Below, piece after piece: positions 32,578-40,142 of a stretch of DNA of 40,142 nt. Origin of the DNA: Paractinoplanes rishiriensis (GTDB taxonomy: Bacteria; Actinomycetota; Actinomycetes; Mycobacteriales; Micromonosporaceae); assembly GCF_016862375.1 (NCBI RefSeq), contig NZ_BOMV01000079.1, positions 1 through 40,142 on the forward strand, given 5' to 3'. The notes beneath the pieces were generated by a model. The model did no database searches. It was given only the letters and a program-made list of their open reading frames with translations, and had not been told where the DNA came from. Position 1 is the first letter of the stretch; every line of letters begins with the position of its first letter. Both the position numbers and the translations under genes were made by a program.

Positions 32578-34323
32578 CTACTGGCGCAGGAACATGCCGA
32601 CGTAGGACGGCTGCCCCTGGGTGGGGTCGGCCTCGGCGCCGCCGACCTTGGTGCCGACCAGGAACGCGGTCTTGTTGTAGAACCAGGGCAGCGCGACGTA
32701 CCGGCTCATGATCTTCTGGTCGAGCTCGGCCCACTTGCCGGCGGCCTCGTCGGTCGGCAGGGCGGCGGCCGCCTCGATCTCGGCGTCGAGTGCGCTGTCC
32801 TGCTGCATGCCCCAGCTGTTGCCCTCGGCGACGCTCCGCGACTGGAAGAGGGTCGGTATCCAGCTCGAGCCGGTGGGCCAGTCGGAGCACCAGCCGCGCG
32901 GCGCCTGGTCGAGGTTGACCGGGGCGTCGTAGTCGCTGGCCCTGGCCCGGATGTCGGCCGCCGACGCGCCGATGGCCTTCACCTTGAACCCCGCCTTGGT
33001 CAGGTCGTCGGCCCTCATCGCGGACCGCTGCTGCGCGAGCGGCACGCTGTTGGTGTAATACCAGCTCAGCTCGAAGCCCAGTTTGCCGGCGTCGCTGAGG
33101 ATCTTCTTCGCGCCCTCCGGGTCACCGGCTCCGGCGCCGGTGAGGTCCGGGTACGGCGGGTAGTCCTCGTAGCCCTGCACGGTCGGCGAGAGGAAACTGC
33201 TGGCCGGCTCGGCGGTGTAGGGGTTGTTGCCGCTGGCCTTGGAGAGCGCGTCCCAGTTGATCGCCTTCGCGATCGCCTTGCGGACGTTGACGTCCGGGAT
33301 CTTGCGCGTGTCGATGTTCAGGACGTTGACGCAGGGGCTCTGACCGCGGACCAGCTGGACGGGCTGGTCCGTGCCGGTGATCTGCGGGATCAGCGAGGAG
33401 TCGATCTGCTCGGCCTGCATGGCGCCGGCGTCGGCACCGGCCGAGTTGAGCACCCGCTGCTGGGTCGACACCGCGTCGCCACCCCACCGGAAGTTCCAGC
33501 CGTCCAGGTACTGGTGGCGGACCGGGTCGGTGTTCGGGTCCCAGTGCGGGTTCTTCTTCAGGGTCAGCGAGCTTCCGGCGACATATTCCGAGAACACGTA
33601 CGGGCCGGTCGCGAGCGGGCGGTTCTGGTAGTCCTGCTTGGTGTCCTTGGCCTGCGGGATCGGCGTGAACATCGGGAAGGACATGAAGAACGGCAGGTCG
33701 GCGAACGGCTTGGCCAGGTGGATGAGCAGCTTGTCGGTGCCCTGCGTCTCGACGCCGGCGAAACTGTCGCCACCCGCGTACGGGCCCTGGTATTTGTCGC
33801 CGTCCTTGAAGTACGACAGCTGGTAGGTCGGGCCGCCCGGGAAGACGTCGCGCGCGAAGGACCGTTTGATCGCGTAGGCGAGGTCGTCGACCTTGACGTC
33901 CGTGCCGTCGTCGTACCGGATGCCCGGCTTCATGGCGAAGGTCCAGGTCAGCTTGTCCGGCGACACCGTGCCGAGGTCGGTCAGGTCCGGGACCAGGACC
34001 GCCTTGCCGTTACGCAGGGCGTACTGCGTCGGGGAGCGGAAGAAGAGCTTCTCGATCGCCTGCGCGTCGACGTCGTAGGTGTCGGTCGGGTCGAACGACA
34101 TGGGCACGGCTTGGGCGTAGACGGTCAGCGTGCCGCCCTTCTGGGCGCCGGCGACCTCGGGTGCCGGGCCCTTGGCGTTCGGATCCATCGCGCTCTGCTG
34201 AGTCGTGATCCGGCCCGTGTCGCCCGTACCGGATCTGTTTTGCGACGACGGGCTGCCACATCCCGCCAGCACCAGCACCAGCGCGACCGACGCCGCGGCC
34301 ACCGTCCTGCAGCGCCTGACCAT
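32578..34323 (-). CDS. ABC transporter substrate-binding lipoprotein, family 5 (oligopeptide type)
   Basis: A 581-residue extracytoplasmic solute-binding lipoprotein. The lipobox LVLAGC places the lipidated Cys at 22. KGGTLTVYAQAVPMSFDPTD, then LTWTFAMKPGIRYDDGTDVK, and RKAIAKAINWDAL are the standard signatures of the OppA/DppA-like family 5. The substrate could be a peptide, nickel chelate or other small ligand. No permease or ATPase genes lie nearby in the window, so it must share components encoded elsewhere. The ATG at 34323 has no good ribosome site, and a leaderless start is possible. A YcaQ-like gene follows 17 bases after its stop. Confidence 0.85.
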   Translation of the reverse strand: MVRRCRTVAAASVALVLVLAGCGSPSSQNRSGTGDTGRITTQQSAMDPNAKGPAPEVAGAQKGGTLTVYAQAVPMSFDPTDTYDVDAQAIEKLFFRSPTQYALRNGKAVLVPDLTDLGTVSPDKLTWTFAMKPGIRYDDGTDVKVDDLAYAIKRSFARDVFPGGPTYQLSYFKDGDKYQGPYAGGDSFAGVETQGTDKLLIHLAKPFADLPFFMSFPMFTPIPQAKDTKQDYQNRPLATGPYVFSEYVAGSSLTLKKNPHWDPNTDPVRHQYLDGWNFRWGGDAVSTQQRVLNSAGADAGAMQAEQIDSSLIPQITGTDQPVQLVRGQSPCVNVLNIDTRKIPDVNVRKAIAKAINWDALSKASGNNPYTAEPASSFLSPTVQGYEDYPPYPDLTGAGAGDPEGAKKILSDAGKLGFELSWYYTNSVPLAQQRSAMRADDLTKAGFKVKAIGASAADIRARASDYDAPVNLDQAPRGWCSDWPTGSSWIPTLFQSRSVAEGNSWGMQQDSALDAEIEAAAALPTDEAAGKWAELDQKIMSRYVALPWFYNKTAFLVGTKVGGAEADPTQGQPSYVGMFLRQ

Positions 34324-34407
34324 TCAGTCATCGTACCGATACGGAGAGTCATCTCGGACCGGTTCCCGCCATACCGCCGGCCGTTCCCGGGCTGCCATGA
34401 TCGGTAC

Positions 34408-34953
34408 GTGGTGACGGACGACGAGCGGTGGGCGGCCGCGTTTCCCTACCTGTACGAACCGGCCTACGTGGACTACGCGGGCTGCCGGACCGCATTCACC
34501 ACCCGGCCGGTGCCGGACGAGCTGGTCGGGCGCCTGCACGTGGTGGCGCTGACCCCGGAACGGCACGTGGTCGTCTGCCGCAGCGTGCAGGGCTGGCGGT
34601 TCCTGCCCGGCGGGACGCGCGAGCCCGGCGAGACCCTGGACGAGCTGACCCGGCGGGAACTGCTCGAGGAGGCCGGCGCGGCGATGACCGGGCCGGTGTC
34701 ACTGTTCGCGGCGCACGTGGCGGACAGTCTGCGGGACGGTCCCTACCGGCCGCATCTGCCGCACCCGCGGGCGTATTGGGCGTACGGCCTCACGCGTGCC
34801 GAGGTGACCGGCCCGCCGACCAATCCGCCGGACGGCGAGCACATCGTCGAGGTGCTCGCGCTGCCACCGGACGAAGCCGCCGCGTACATCGCCGAGCACC
34901 ACCGGATGCACGCCGACGTGATCCGGCTCGGTCAGGCGCTCGGGCTGTTCTGA
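34408..34953 (+). CDS. NUDIX hydrolase
   Basis: A 181-residue NUDIX enzyme. The box runs Gly69-x5-Glu75-x7-Arg83-Glu84-Leu-x-Glu87-Glu88-x-Gly90-Ala91, a perfect match. An N-terminal region of about 40 residues precedes the domain. It starts with GTG at 34408 (or the next codon, also GTG), with no ribosome site, so translation is probably leaderless. It is divergent from the binding lipoprotein gene and its last 22 bases overlap the MerR gene end. Substrate unknown; this enzyme is not closely similar to the NUDIX protein at 4036-4464. Confidence 0.8.
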   Translation: MVTDDERWAAAFPYLYEPAYVDYAGCRTAFTTRPVPDELVGRLHVVALTPERHVVVCRSVQGWRFLPGGTREPGETLDELTRRELLEEAGAAMTGPVSLFAAHVADSLRDGPYRPHLPHPRAYWAYGLTRAEVTGPPTNPPDGEHIVEVLALPPDEAAAYIAEHHRMHADVIRLGQALGLF

Positions 34954-35360
34954 CCCCCGATGGTCAGGAACGGAACCGGGCAGTCGGCGCAGGTGCAGTT
35001 GGTGAGGCTGTCGCAGCGGGCTTCGACGACCTCGGTGAGGGTGGCGCGGATCGCCGTGAGGTCGGCGATCCGCTGGTCCACCTCGGCGATCTTGTCGATG
35101 GCCCGCTGGCGCAGGTCGGGCGCCGGGTGGCGGCGACTGCGGCCGGCGTCCAGCAGATCGGCCACCTCGTCCAGGGTGAAGCCGAGCCGCTGCGCCGCCT
35201 TGATGACGGTGAGCAGGCCAACCGTGTCGGGCGGGTAGAGCCGGTGGCCGCCCAGCGACCGGGCCGGCGCGGCCAGCAGCCCGCGGCGCTCGTAGTAGCG
35301 CAGCGTCTGAATGTTCACGCCGGCCCGCGCCGCGACCTCACCGGTCCGCAGTCCGTCCAT
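34932..35360 (-). CDS. MerR-family metal-responsive regulator
   Basis: A 142-residue MerR protein. The winged helix opens LRTGEVAARAGVNIQTLRYY, with the wing GLLAAPARSLGGHRLYPPD; the dimerisation coiled coil is about 80-115. Four cysteines at 116, 122, 124 and 127 (CDSLTNCTCADC) occupy the metal-loop region where MerR holds mercury, though the third MerR cysteine near 82 is absent (His78 is the nearest candidate). A thiophilic metal sensor is likely. The ATG overlaps the stop codon of the CC protein gene by one base, and a MerR-type promoter precedes that gene, so the pair is autoregulated. Confidence 0.85.
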   Translation of the reverse strand: MDGLRTGEVAARAGVNIQTLRYYERRGLLAAPARSLGGHRLYPPDTVGLLTVIKAAQRLGFTLDEVADLLDAGRSRRHPAPDLRQRAIDKIAEVDQRIADLTAIRATLTEVVEARCDSLTNCTCADCPVPFLTIGGQNSPSA

Positions 35361-36292
35361 CACGTCGAGGGTATGCCGAGAACGGCCGCCATCGTGCCCC
35401 GCGCCTCGGCCGGCATCCGGACCTCCAGGCGCAGGCCCTCGCCGTCGATCACCAGGCGGTAGCTGCCGAACGAGCAGCACCGATATTCGGCGGCGGCCAG
35501 CCTCCCCAACGTCCCCGCGATCTCCACGTCGAACGGGAACCAGAGCACGATGCCGTCCACCAGCTTCTCGCGCCGGAGCACGTGCCCGAGCACCAGCTGC
35601 CAGGCGTCGACCCGGTCGCGTGCGTCGCCCCCGTCGGCCTGCAGGTCGCAGGAAAGCCCGCCGGCCGGGAAATCGTAGGTGCCCGGGTGCCCCTGCAACC
35701 GGGCAACCTCCTCGGCCAGGGCGATCATCTGCCGCTGCCGTTCAGCGATCGCGCCCTGGGGAGAGGCGAGATCGGCGGCCGCGATCTGCCGGGCGGATGG
35801 GCCGGCCGACTCGGCGGGAAGGGATGCGGCGCGGATCCACTCCGGCGGCGCCGACGCCGTCCCCGCCGCGACCGCCCGGGCCCGCTCGGTCAGCGCAGCA
35901 AGCACGTCCGCCCGTTCCGGCGGGACCTCCACCTCCAGGGTCACCGCGCCGTCCTCCCCGCTGACCCGGAAGGTGAAGAACGAGCAGCACTCCGCCTCCC
36001 GCGCCGTCAGATCTCGCACCTTTGCGATCGGCGCCGCCAGCCTCAATTGCACCAGCGTAGCGGAAATAACCGAAATGTCCGGGTGGGCGGAAGCCGGGGC
36101 GGAAGCCGGGGCGGAAGCCGGGGCGGGAGCGGCGGTGGAAGCCGGGGCGGGAGCGGCGGTGGAAGCCGGGGCGGAAGCCGGGGCCGAGGCGGGGGCCGGG
36201 GCCGGCGTCAGGGCCGAGGCGAACAACTCGTCGAACTCGGCCAGCCGCAGCGGGCGCTCCGCCGTTGGCAACGTGCACGCATCTGGGTTCAT
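35360..36292 (-). CDS. double-CC-motif protein cotranscribed with MerR
   Basis: A 310-residue cytosolic protein of unknown function with two halves. The first contains TAREAECCSFFTF (Cys102/103) followed by a beta-rich segment TLEVEVPPERADVL; the second contains AAEYRCCSFGSYRLVI (Cys272/273) and a parallel segment LRLEVRMPAEARG, indicating an internal duplication. Single-domain relatives beginning with CTLPTAERPLRL are common beside MerR genes in actinobacteria. The CC pairs could bind a soft metal such as Hg, Cu or Cd. Between the conserved N-terminus and the first domain, residues 30-69 are an Ala/Pro/Ser tract encoded by 12- and 24-base repeats. The ATG coincides with the predicted transcription start, implying a leaderless message. 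Confidence 0.65.
   Translation of the reverse strand: MNPDACTLPTAERPLRLAEFDELFASALTPAPAPASAPASAPASTAAPAPASTAAPAPASAPASAPASAHPDISVISATLVQLRLAAPIAKVRDLTAREAECCSFFTFRVSGEDGAVTLEVEVPPERADVLAALTERARAVAAGTASAPPEWIRAASLPAESAGPSARQIAAADLASPQGAIAERQRQMIALAEEVARLQGHPGTYDFPAGGLSCDLQADGGDARDRVDAWQLVLGHVLRREKLVDGIVLWFPFDVEIAGTLGRLAAAEYRCCSFGSYRLVIDGEGLRLEVRMPAEARGTMAAVLGIPST
36087..36182 (-). repeat. 12/24-base tandem repeats inside the CC protein gene
   Basis: Written on the plus strand, three gcggaagccggg units, two 24-base units each made of gcgggagcggcg plus gtggaagccggg, and one more gcggaagccggg. The array keeps frame and encodes Ala/Pro/Ser. Confidence 0.9.
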
Positions 36293-36299
36293 GAGCCGA

Positions 36300-36330
36300 C
36301 GGTAAGCCTGTACCTAGGTACCGATTGCAA
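36300..36330 (-). promoter_or_regulatory. MerR-type promoter/operator
   Basis: On the minus strand, TTGCAA (36330-36325), a 19-base spacer and TTACCG (36305-36300). The spacer contains the perfect palindrome gtacctaggtac (36310-36321). The over-long 19-base spacer with a GTAC-based dyad just after the -35 is the hallmark of MerR-controlled promoters. The ATG of the CC protein lies 7 bases past the -10. Confidence 0.8.
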
Positions 36331-37165
36331 GGTCGCTCCGGAGGTTGCGCCGGTACGCCTCGAACCAGTCGCCGCCCGCCCGGTATTCGTAGGCCAGCAC
36401 CTCGAGATTGAACAGGATGCGGTATCGGCGCAGCGTCTCGTCCAGCTCCGGGGTCCGCGTCAGCCCGTAGCCGGCAAAGAATTCGCGCACCAAGGGCGCC
36501 GGCGCCATCGAGAGCCGGGCCAGGTCGAACAGCGGGTCGCCGGCGCCCGCGTCGCCCCAGTCGAGCAGGCCGGTCAGCCGCGTGCCCTGACCGAAAATGT
36601 GCAGCGGCTTGAGATCGCGGTGCAGCAGCACGCCGGGGCCGTCGAAGCGCAGGCCCGCGCACGCCGCCACCGCCGCCGAGGCCAGCGCGGAGGGCAGGAC
36701 CGCGGCGTCCACCAGCGACGGCACCGCCGCCAGGATGTCGTCGCGCGCCTCCGCCCAGCTCGCAAACGTCCCGCGCGCGTCATCGCCGCGCACCACCAGC
36801 CGCCCGTACCCCGTCACCGGAATGTCATGAACAATCCGCATTGCCCGCCCGGCCTCGCGCCAGACTTCGCGACTTTCGCTGGGTGCACCCGGGATCAAAA
36901 CCAGGAGGAGGTACGCGGATTCACCGTCGAACTGACGAGCGGTGATCTCCGGAGCGGGCAGCCCGGCCGCCCGGGCCCGGCGGCAGGCCCACCACTCGGC
37001 CCGCAGCATCTCGCGCGGCCCGGTCTTGACGAAGACGTCCGCGCCGCCGGCCACCCGGACCCGGAACGTCTCGTTGCCCACCGACCCGGCCACCGGTTCG
37101 GCCGCGACCGCCTCGACGCCGAGTTCGCCGAGCACACGCGAGACGATCTCCACCGGTGACCTCAC
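36314..37165 (-). CDS. aminoglycoside phosphotransferase-family kinase
   Basis: A 283-residue kinase-like protein. The ATP lysine is Lys47 (DVFVKTGP), the catalytic loop is LLHRDLKPLHIFG (His182, Asp184) and the metal motif is LDWGDAG (202-208), all intact, so it should be active. The substrate cannot be told; homoserine/fructosamine kinase-like and antibiotic kinases share this fold. It starts with GTG at 37165. Its last codons overlap the MerR-type promoter of the CC protein gene. It is not closely similar to the phosphotransferase at 16136-16885. Confidence 0.8.
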   Translation of the reverse strand: MRSPVEIVSRVLGELGVEAVAAEPVAGSVGNETFRVRVAGGADVFVKTGPREMLRAEWWACRRARAAGLPAPEITARQFDGESAYLLLVLIPGAPSESREVWREAGRAMRIVHDIPVTGYGRLVVRGDDARGTFASWAEARDDILAAVPSLVDAAVLPSALASAAVAACAGLRFDGPGVLLHRDLKPLHIFGQGTRLTGLLDWGDAGAGDPLFDLARLSMAPAPLVREFFAGYGLTRTPELDETLRRYRILFNLEVLAYEYRAGGDWFEAYRRNLRSDLAIGT

Positions 37166-37186
37166 CCGGCGACGATATCGGGCAGC

Positions 37187-37519
37187 TCAACCGAGTTTCG
37201 CGACCGTCAGCAGGATCACGCTGTCCTGCAACGCCTCCAGGCTGTGCCGGGTGTCCGGGACGACCATCAGGTCGCCGGCGTGCGCCTCGGCGGCTTCGTC
37301 GCCGGCCAGCATGCGCACCCGGCCCTGGAGCACGTGTACGGTGGCCTCGCCCGGGTTCTCGTGTTCGTCGAGGCGCTGGCCGCCCGCCAGGGCGATCACG
37401 GTCTGCCGCAGGGTGCTGGCGTGGCCACCGTGGACCGTCTGGGCACTGCGGCCGCTGGAGGCGTCGCGCGCGGCCGCCAGGTGGTGGTCGGCGAGGTCGG
37501 TGAGGGACAGCTGCTGCAT
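37187..37519 (-). CDS. cupin-domain protein
   Basis: A 110-residue single cupin barrel. The two cupin motifs are recognisable as RLDEHENPGEATVHVLQGRV and AGDLMVVPDTRHSLEAL, with His/Glu residues suited to binding one metal. Two bases separate its start region from the narI stop, so it is the last gene of the nar operon here. GAGAAGG provides a ribosome site for the ATG at 37519. Small cupins of this type often follow nar genes; a sensory or protective role is inference. Confidence 0.8.
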   Translation of the reverse strand: MQQLSLTDLADHHLAAARDASSGRSAQTVHGGHASTLRQTVIALAGGQRLDEHENPGEATVHVLQGRVRMLAGDEAAEAHAGDLMVVPDTRHSLEALQDSVILLTVAKLG

Positions 37520-37521
37520 GG

Positions 37522-38232
37522 TCACTGGACCTTCTCCCAGCCGCGGCGGGCGGGGACCGCGTCGCGGCTGCGGTAGACGATGTACGGGCGGGTCAGGTAG
37601 CCGATCGGCGCCGAGAACACGTGCACCAGGCGGCTGAACGGCCAGAACGCGAACAGCAGCCAGGCTGACAGGGCGTGCAGCCGGAAACCGGCCGGGGCGG
37701 CCTCGATCAGGGACTTGTCGGGCTGAAGGTAGAAGATCGAACGGAACCACGGCGAGACCGTCTGCCGGTAGTCGTGCGGGTGGTCGGTCAGGTTGCCGAG
37801 GACCGTGGTGCCGAGGCCGAGCACGAGGGTGGCGATCAGCAGGACGTACATGATCTTGTCGTTGGTGGTGGTTGCGGAGAAGACCGGGCCGACCGTGCGG
37901 CGGCGGTAGATCAGGATGGCGGCGCCGCCCAGGGTCATGATGCCGGCCAGGGTGCCGAGGCCGACCGCGACCACGTGGTAGGCGTGTTCGCTGACCCCGG
38001 CGGCCTCGGTCCAGGACTGCGGGATGAGCACGCCGCCGACGTGACCGAGGGCGACCAGCAGGATGCCGAAGTGGAACATCGGGCTGCCGATCCGCAGCAG
38101 CCGGCGCTCGTAGAGCTGGGACGATCGGGTGGTCCAGCCGAACTTGTCGTACCGGTAACGCCAGACATGGCCGCCCACGAAGATCGCGATGGCGACGTAG
38201 GGAACCACGACGTAGAGCAGGGTGCCGGTCAT
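37522..38232 (-). CDS. narI: respiratory nitrate reductase gamma subunit
   Basis: A 236-residue membrane cytochrome b of the NarGHI complex; it oxidises quinol and passes electrons to NarH. Five membrane segments are visible. The heme b ligands correspond to His54 and His64 in one segment (PMFHFGILLVALGH) and His186 and His204 (RLHALSAWLLFAFWPFSRLV, then H), spaced exactly as in E. coli NarI. The ATG overlaps the narJ stop (ATGA), and GAGGAAG precedes it. It is followed by the cupin gene. Confidence 0.95.
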   Translation of the reverse strand: MTGTLLYVVVPYVAIAIFVGGHVWRYRYDKFGWTTRSSQLYERRLLRIGSPMFHFGILLVALGHVGGVLIPQSWTEAAGVSEHAYHVVAVGLGTLAGIMTLGGAAILIYRRRTVGPVFSATTTNDKIMYVLLIATLVLGLGTTVLGNLTDHPHDYRQTVSPWFRSIFYLQPDKSLIEAAPAGFRLHALSAWLLFAFWPFSRLVHVFSAPIGYLTRPYIVYRSRDAVPARRGWEKVQ

Positions 38233-38822
38233 CGGGATCTTCCTCCGAACGGGGCGAGGCCGACCTTTTCGGCGGGCGGCCCGGCGGCGGCCAGCCGGGC
38301 CACGGCGGTGCGCTGGTCGCCGGCCAGCGGCGGCAGGGTGGCGGCGATCGAGTCGAGCACGGCCGCCCACGGCGACGGGGCGTCGTGCAGGGCGAGGCGC
38401 AGCAGTTCCAGGCCGGCCCGGTGCTCGGCCAGCAGTTCCCGGCCGGCCGGCGGGGCGATGGCCGCGTATTCGAGGACGACCGAGAGGTGGTCGGGCAGTT
38501 CCTCGCCGGTCAGGATGAGTCCGTCGGCGGCGTAGCGCTGCTTGAGCTCCAGCAGCGCCATGCCGCGGTTGCGGGTGTCGCCGTGCGCGTAGTACGTGAG
38601 GAACAGGCAGCAGCGCTTGCGGTGGTCGAAGGTGGCCACGTAGTCCTCGGCCAGCCGGCTCTGCGGCGTCGTGGCGAGGTGGCCGAGGAAGCGCAGCAGC
38701 GGCCCGCCGACCGGTTCGGGCAGCGTGCCGGCCGCCTCGGCCAGCAGCCCGGCCTTGCCGCACAGGCTGTCGTCCGGGTAGCCGATCAGCAGGGACTGGA
38801 TCTGCCAGGCCCGGGCGTTCAC
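38229..38822 (-). CDS. narJ: nitrate reductase molybdenum cofactor assembly chaperone
   Basis: A 197-residue chaperone required for cofactor insertion into NarG before membrane assembly. It shows the TorD/NarJ-type pattern: IQSLLIGYPDDSL at the start, DYVATFDHRKRCCLFLTYYA in the centre and LPDHLSVVLEYAA later. The GTG start overlaps the narH stop codon by 3 bases, and its own stop overlaps the narI start. The C-terminal 30 or so residues are variable and Ala/Gly-rich. Confidence 0.9.
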   Translation of the reverse strand: MNARAWQIQSLLIGYPDDSLCGKAGLLAEAAGTLPEPVGGPLLRFLGHLATTPQSRLAEDYVATFDHRKRCCLFLTYYAHGDTRNRGMALLELKQRYAADGLILTGEELPDHLSVVLEYAAIAPPAGRELLAEHRAGLELLRLALHDAPSPWAAVLDSIAATLPPLAGDQRTAVARLAAAGPPAEKVGLAPFGGRSR

Positions 38823-40142
38823 GAGGGGTCCTCCTTGCGGGGCGGGAACAGTCCTTCGGGGCGGCCCTTGCCGTCCCAGTTGAGCAGGTTGACCCGGCCG
38901 CGCTTGTCACCCGGGTCGGTCAGGGCGCCGGTGGTCTGCCGTTCGCGCAGCATGTGGAAGTTCTCCACGGCGATCGGCAGCGGCCGGCCGGACGACTCGC
39001 CGAACGGCCCGGAGCCACCCATGCCGGGGCCGCCCTCGTAGTCCAGGCTGCACTCGGTGGCCAGTTCTTCCAGGCTGTGCGCCTGCTCGGCGTGCGCCGG
39101 CGGGATCACGTAGCGCTCGTCGTACTTGGCCAGGGCGAGCAACCGGTACATGTCGTACAGCTGCTCGCCGGTCATCCCCACCGCGGCCGGGATCGACTCG
39201 TCGGGTTCCCGGTCGAGGTTGAGGTCGCGCAGGTAGGAACGCATTGCGGCGAGCTTGCGCAGCACCGCGTCGACCGGTGCCGGGTCGCCGGCGGTGAACA
39301 GCTGGGCCAGGTAGTCGACCGGGATGCGCAGCGCGTCGATGGCGGCGAACAGGTTGCCCCGGTCCTCGGCGTCGTAGCCGGTGTCCCGGACCACGTCGAC
39401 CACCGGGGACAGCGGCGGGATGTACCAGACCATCGGCATGGTGCGGTACTCCGGGTGCAGCGGCAGAGCCACCCGGAACTTGTTGATCAGGGCGTATACC
39501 GGCGAGCGCTGGGCGGCCTCGATCCAGTCCCGCGGGATGCCGGCACGTTCGGCCGCCGCGATCACCGCCGGATCGGAGGGGTCGAGGAACACGTCGCGCT
39601 GGGCCTCATAGAGGTCGTGTTCGTCAGCGACCGACGCGGCGGCGAGCACGGCGTCCGCGTCGTACAGCATCAATCCGATGTAGCGCAACCGACCCACGCA
39701 GGTCTCCGAGCACACGGTCGGTATGCCGACCTCGATCCGCGGGAAGCAGAACGTGCACTTCTCGGCCTTGCCGGTGCGGTGGTTGAAGTACACCTTCTTG
39801 TACGGGCAACCGGACACGCACATCCGCCAGCCGCGGCACCGGTCCTGGTCGACCAGCACGATGCCGTCCTCGGACCGCTTGTAGATCGCGCCGGAGGGGC
39901 AGGACGCCGCGCAGGACGGGTTGAGGCAGTGCTCGCAGATCCGCGGCAGGTAGAACATGAAGGTCTGCTTGAACTCGAACTTCACCTTGTCCCCGACGGC
40001 GGCCAGGAGAACGTCACGGTCGGGCGAACCGCCCAGGTTGTCGTCCCAGTTCGCCGACCAGGAGATCTTCATGTCCTCGCCGGTGAGCAGCGACTTGGGC
40101 CGGGCCACCGGGGTGTGCTCCTGCAGCGGCGCGTTGGTCAGC
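38819..40142 (-). CDS. narH: respiratory nitrate reductase beta subunit, N-terminus cut by window edge
   Basis: The visible 440 residues are the C-terminal part of the iron-sulfur subunit that links NarI to the molybdenum subunit NarG. The frame is open to 40142 and reads TPVARPKSLLTGEDMKISWS, a stretch internal to NarH, so the true start lies outside. Cluster motifs include CEHCLNPSCAASCPSGA, CRGWRMCVSGCPYKK (the Trp in place of Cys that gives a 3Fe-4S centre) and CTFCFPRIEVGIPTVC. It is the upstream member of a tightly overlapping narH-narJ-narI set; narG is expected just beyond the edge. Confidence 0.95.
   Translation of the reverse strand, partial: LTNAPLQEHTPVARPKSLLTGEDMKISWSANWDDNLGGSPDRDVLLAAVGDKVKFEFKQTFMFYLPRICEHCLNPSCAASCPSGAIYKRSEDGIVLVDQDRCRGWRMCVSGCPYKKVYFNHRTGKAEKCTFCFPRIEVGIPTVCSETCVGRLRYIGLMLYDADAVLAAASVADEHDLYEAQRDVFLDPSDPAVIAAAERAGIPRDWIEAAQRSPVYALINKFRVALPLHPEYRTMPMVWYIPPLSPVVDVVRDTGYDAEDRGNLFAAIDALRIPVDYLAQLFTAGDPAPVDAVLRKLAAMRSYLRDLNLDREPDESIPAAVGMTGEQLYDMYRLLALAKYDERYVIPPAHAEQAHSLEELATECSLDYEGGPGMGGSGPFGESSGRPLPIAVENFHMLRERQTTGALTDPGDKRGRVNLLNWDGKGRPEGLFPPRKEDPS

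Noticed and set aside
32551..34407. Long plus-strand extension upstream of the NUDIX gene
   Set aside because: It is antisense to the substrate-binding lipoprotein, whose lipobox and family motifs are convincing. Only the part from 34408 has protein-like character.
36087..36182. Repeat array considered as CRISPR or a regulatory iteron
   Set aside because: Units are 12 or 24 bases without spacers, keep the reading frame and encode an Ala/Pro/Ser linker, so it is a coding tandem repeat.

Overview
The window is high-GC actinobacterial DNA. GTG starts are frequent, coding density is high, many genes overlap by 1-8 bases, and several promoters appear to be leaderless. A mycothiol-type DinB enzyme, a FhuF-like [2Fe-2S] protein, an ECF41 sigma factor and a narGHJI operon fit a soil actinomycete. 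Micromonosporaceae (Actinoplanes-like) is my best guess, by gene style only. I see no tRNA, rRNA, CRISPR array, transposase or integrase.

Layout. 1-4813: the end of a FhuF-like iron-sulfur protein, a secreted ricin-lectin/beta-helix protein with a LacI-type operator, and small enzymes (PPOX-fold, HTH, GNAT, NUDIX, VOC). 4836-8689: an ECF41 sigma factor with a fused SnoaL-like domain. Three neighbours (atypical SDR, type II NADH dehydrogenase-like flavoprotein, alpha/beta hydrolase) each carry the same -35/-10 pair with a 16-base spacer, so this reads as a self-contained sigma regulon. 8725-16098: a class V aminotransferase, an orphan ABC-2-type permease, an AI-2E-type membrane protein, a secreted Slp-type peptidase, and a MarR plus maleylpyruvate isomerase-fold pair.

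16136-26044 is the unusual part. A phosphotransferase and a PIG-L deacetylase are followed by a TrmO-like methyltransferase, a 892-residue HTH/NB-ARC/TPR (STAND) protein, and then a second, broken copy of the phosphotransferase/PIG-L junction fused to the end of the STAND gene. Converging on this is a three-gene minus-strand cassette: a six-segment membrane protein, a small EACC1-like protein, and a single 771-residue protein that fuses a caspase-like protease (His81/Cys131, with an EF-hand loop) to a nearly full-length GroEL/HSP60. The GroEL position equivalent to the catalytic Asp398 is Arg. Together these look like a recently assembled conflict or cell-suicide island, and the caspase-chaperonin fusion is the main discovery candidate.

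26037-31503: a C2/2-hydroxyacid metabolism block, with a serine-glyoxylate-type aminotransferase and a FAD/Fe-S 2-hydroxyacid dehydrogenase transcribed divergently from a MatC-like dicarboxylate carrier. 31466-37165: a YcaQ-like winged-helix protein without a normal start codon, an orphan oligopeptide-type binding lipoprotein, a NUDIX enzyme, and a MerR regulator in an operon with a double-CC protein. That operon has a textbook MerR promoter (perfect 12-base palindrome in a 19-base spacer). A second phosphotransferase follows. 37187-40142: narH (partial), narJ, narI and a cupin, all on the minus strand, encoding respiratory nitrate reductase subunits.

Three unrelated proteins in the window (FhuF-like, MatC-like, CC protein) carry in-frame Ala/Pro/Ser/Thr repeat stretches, which hints at a strain-level habit of expanding GC-rich short repeats inside loops. 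All calls are from reading the sequence; no database search was run.
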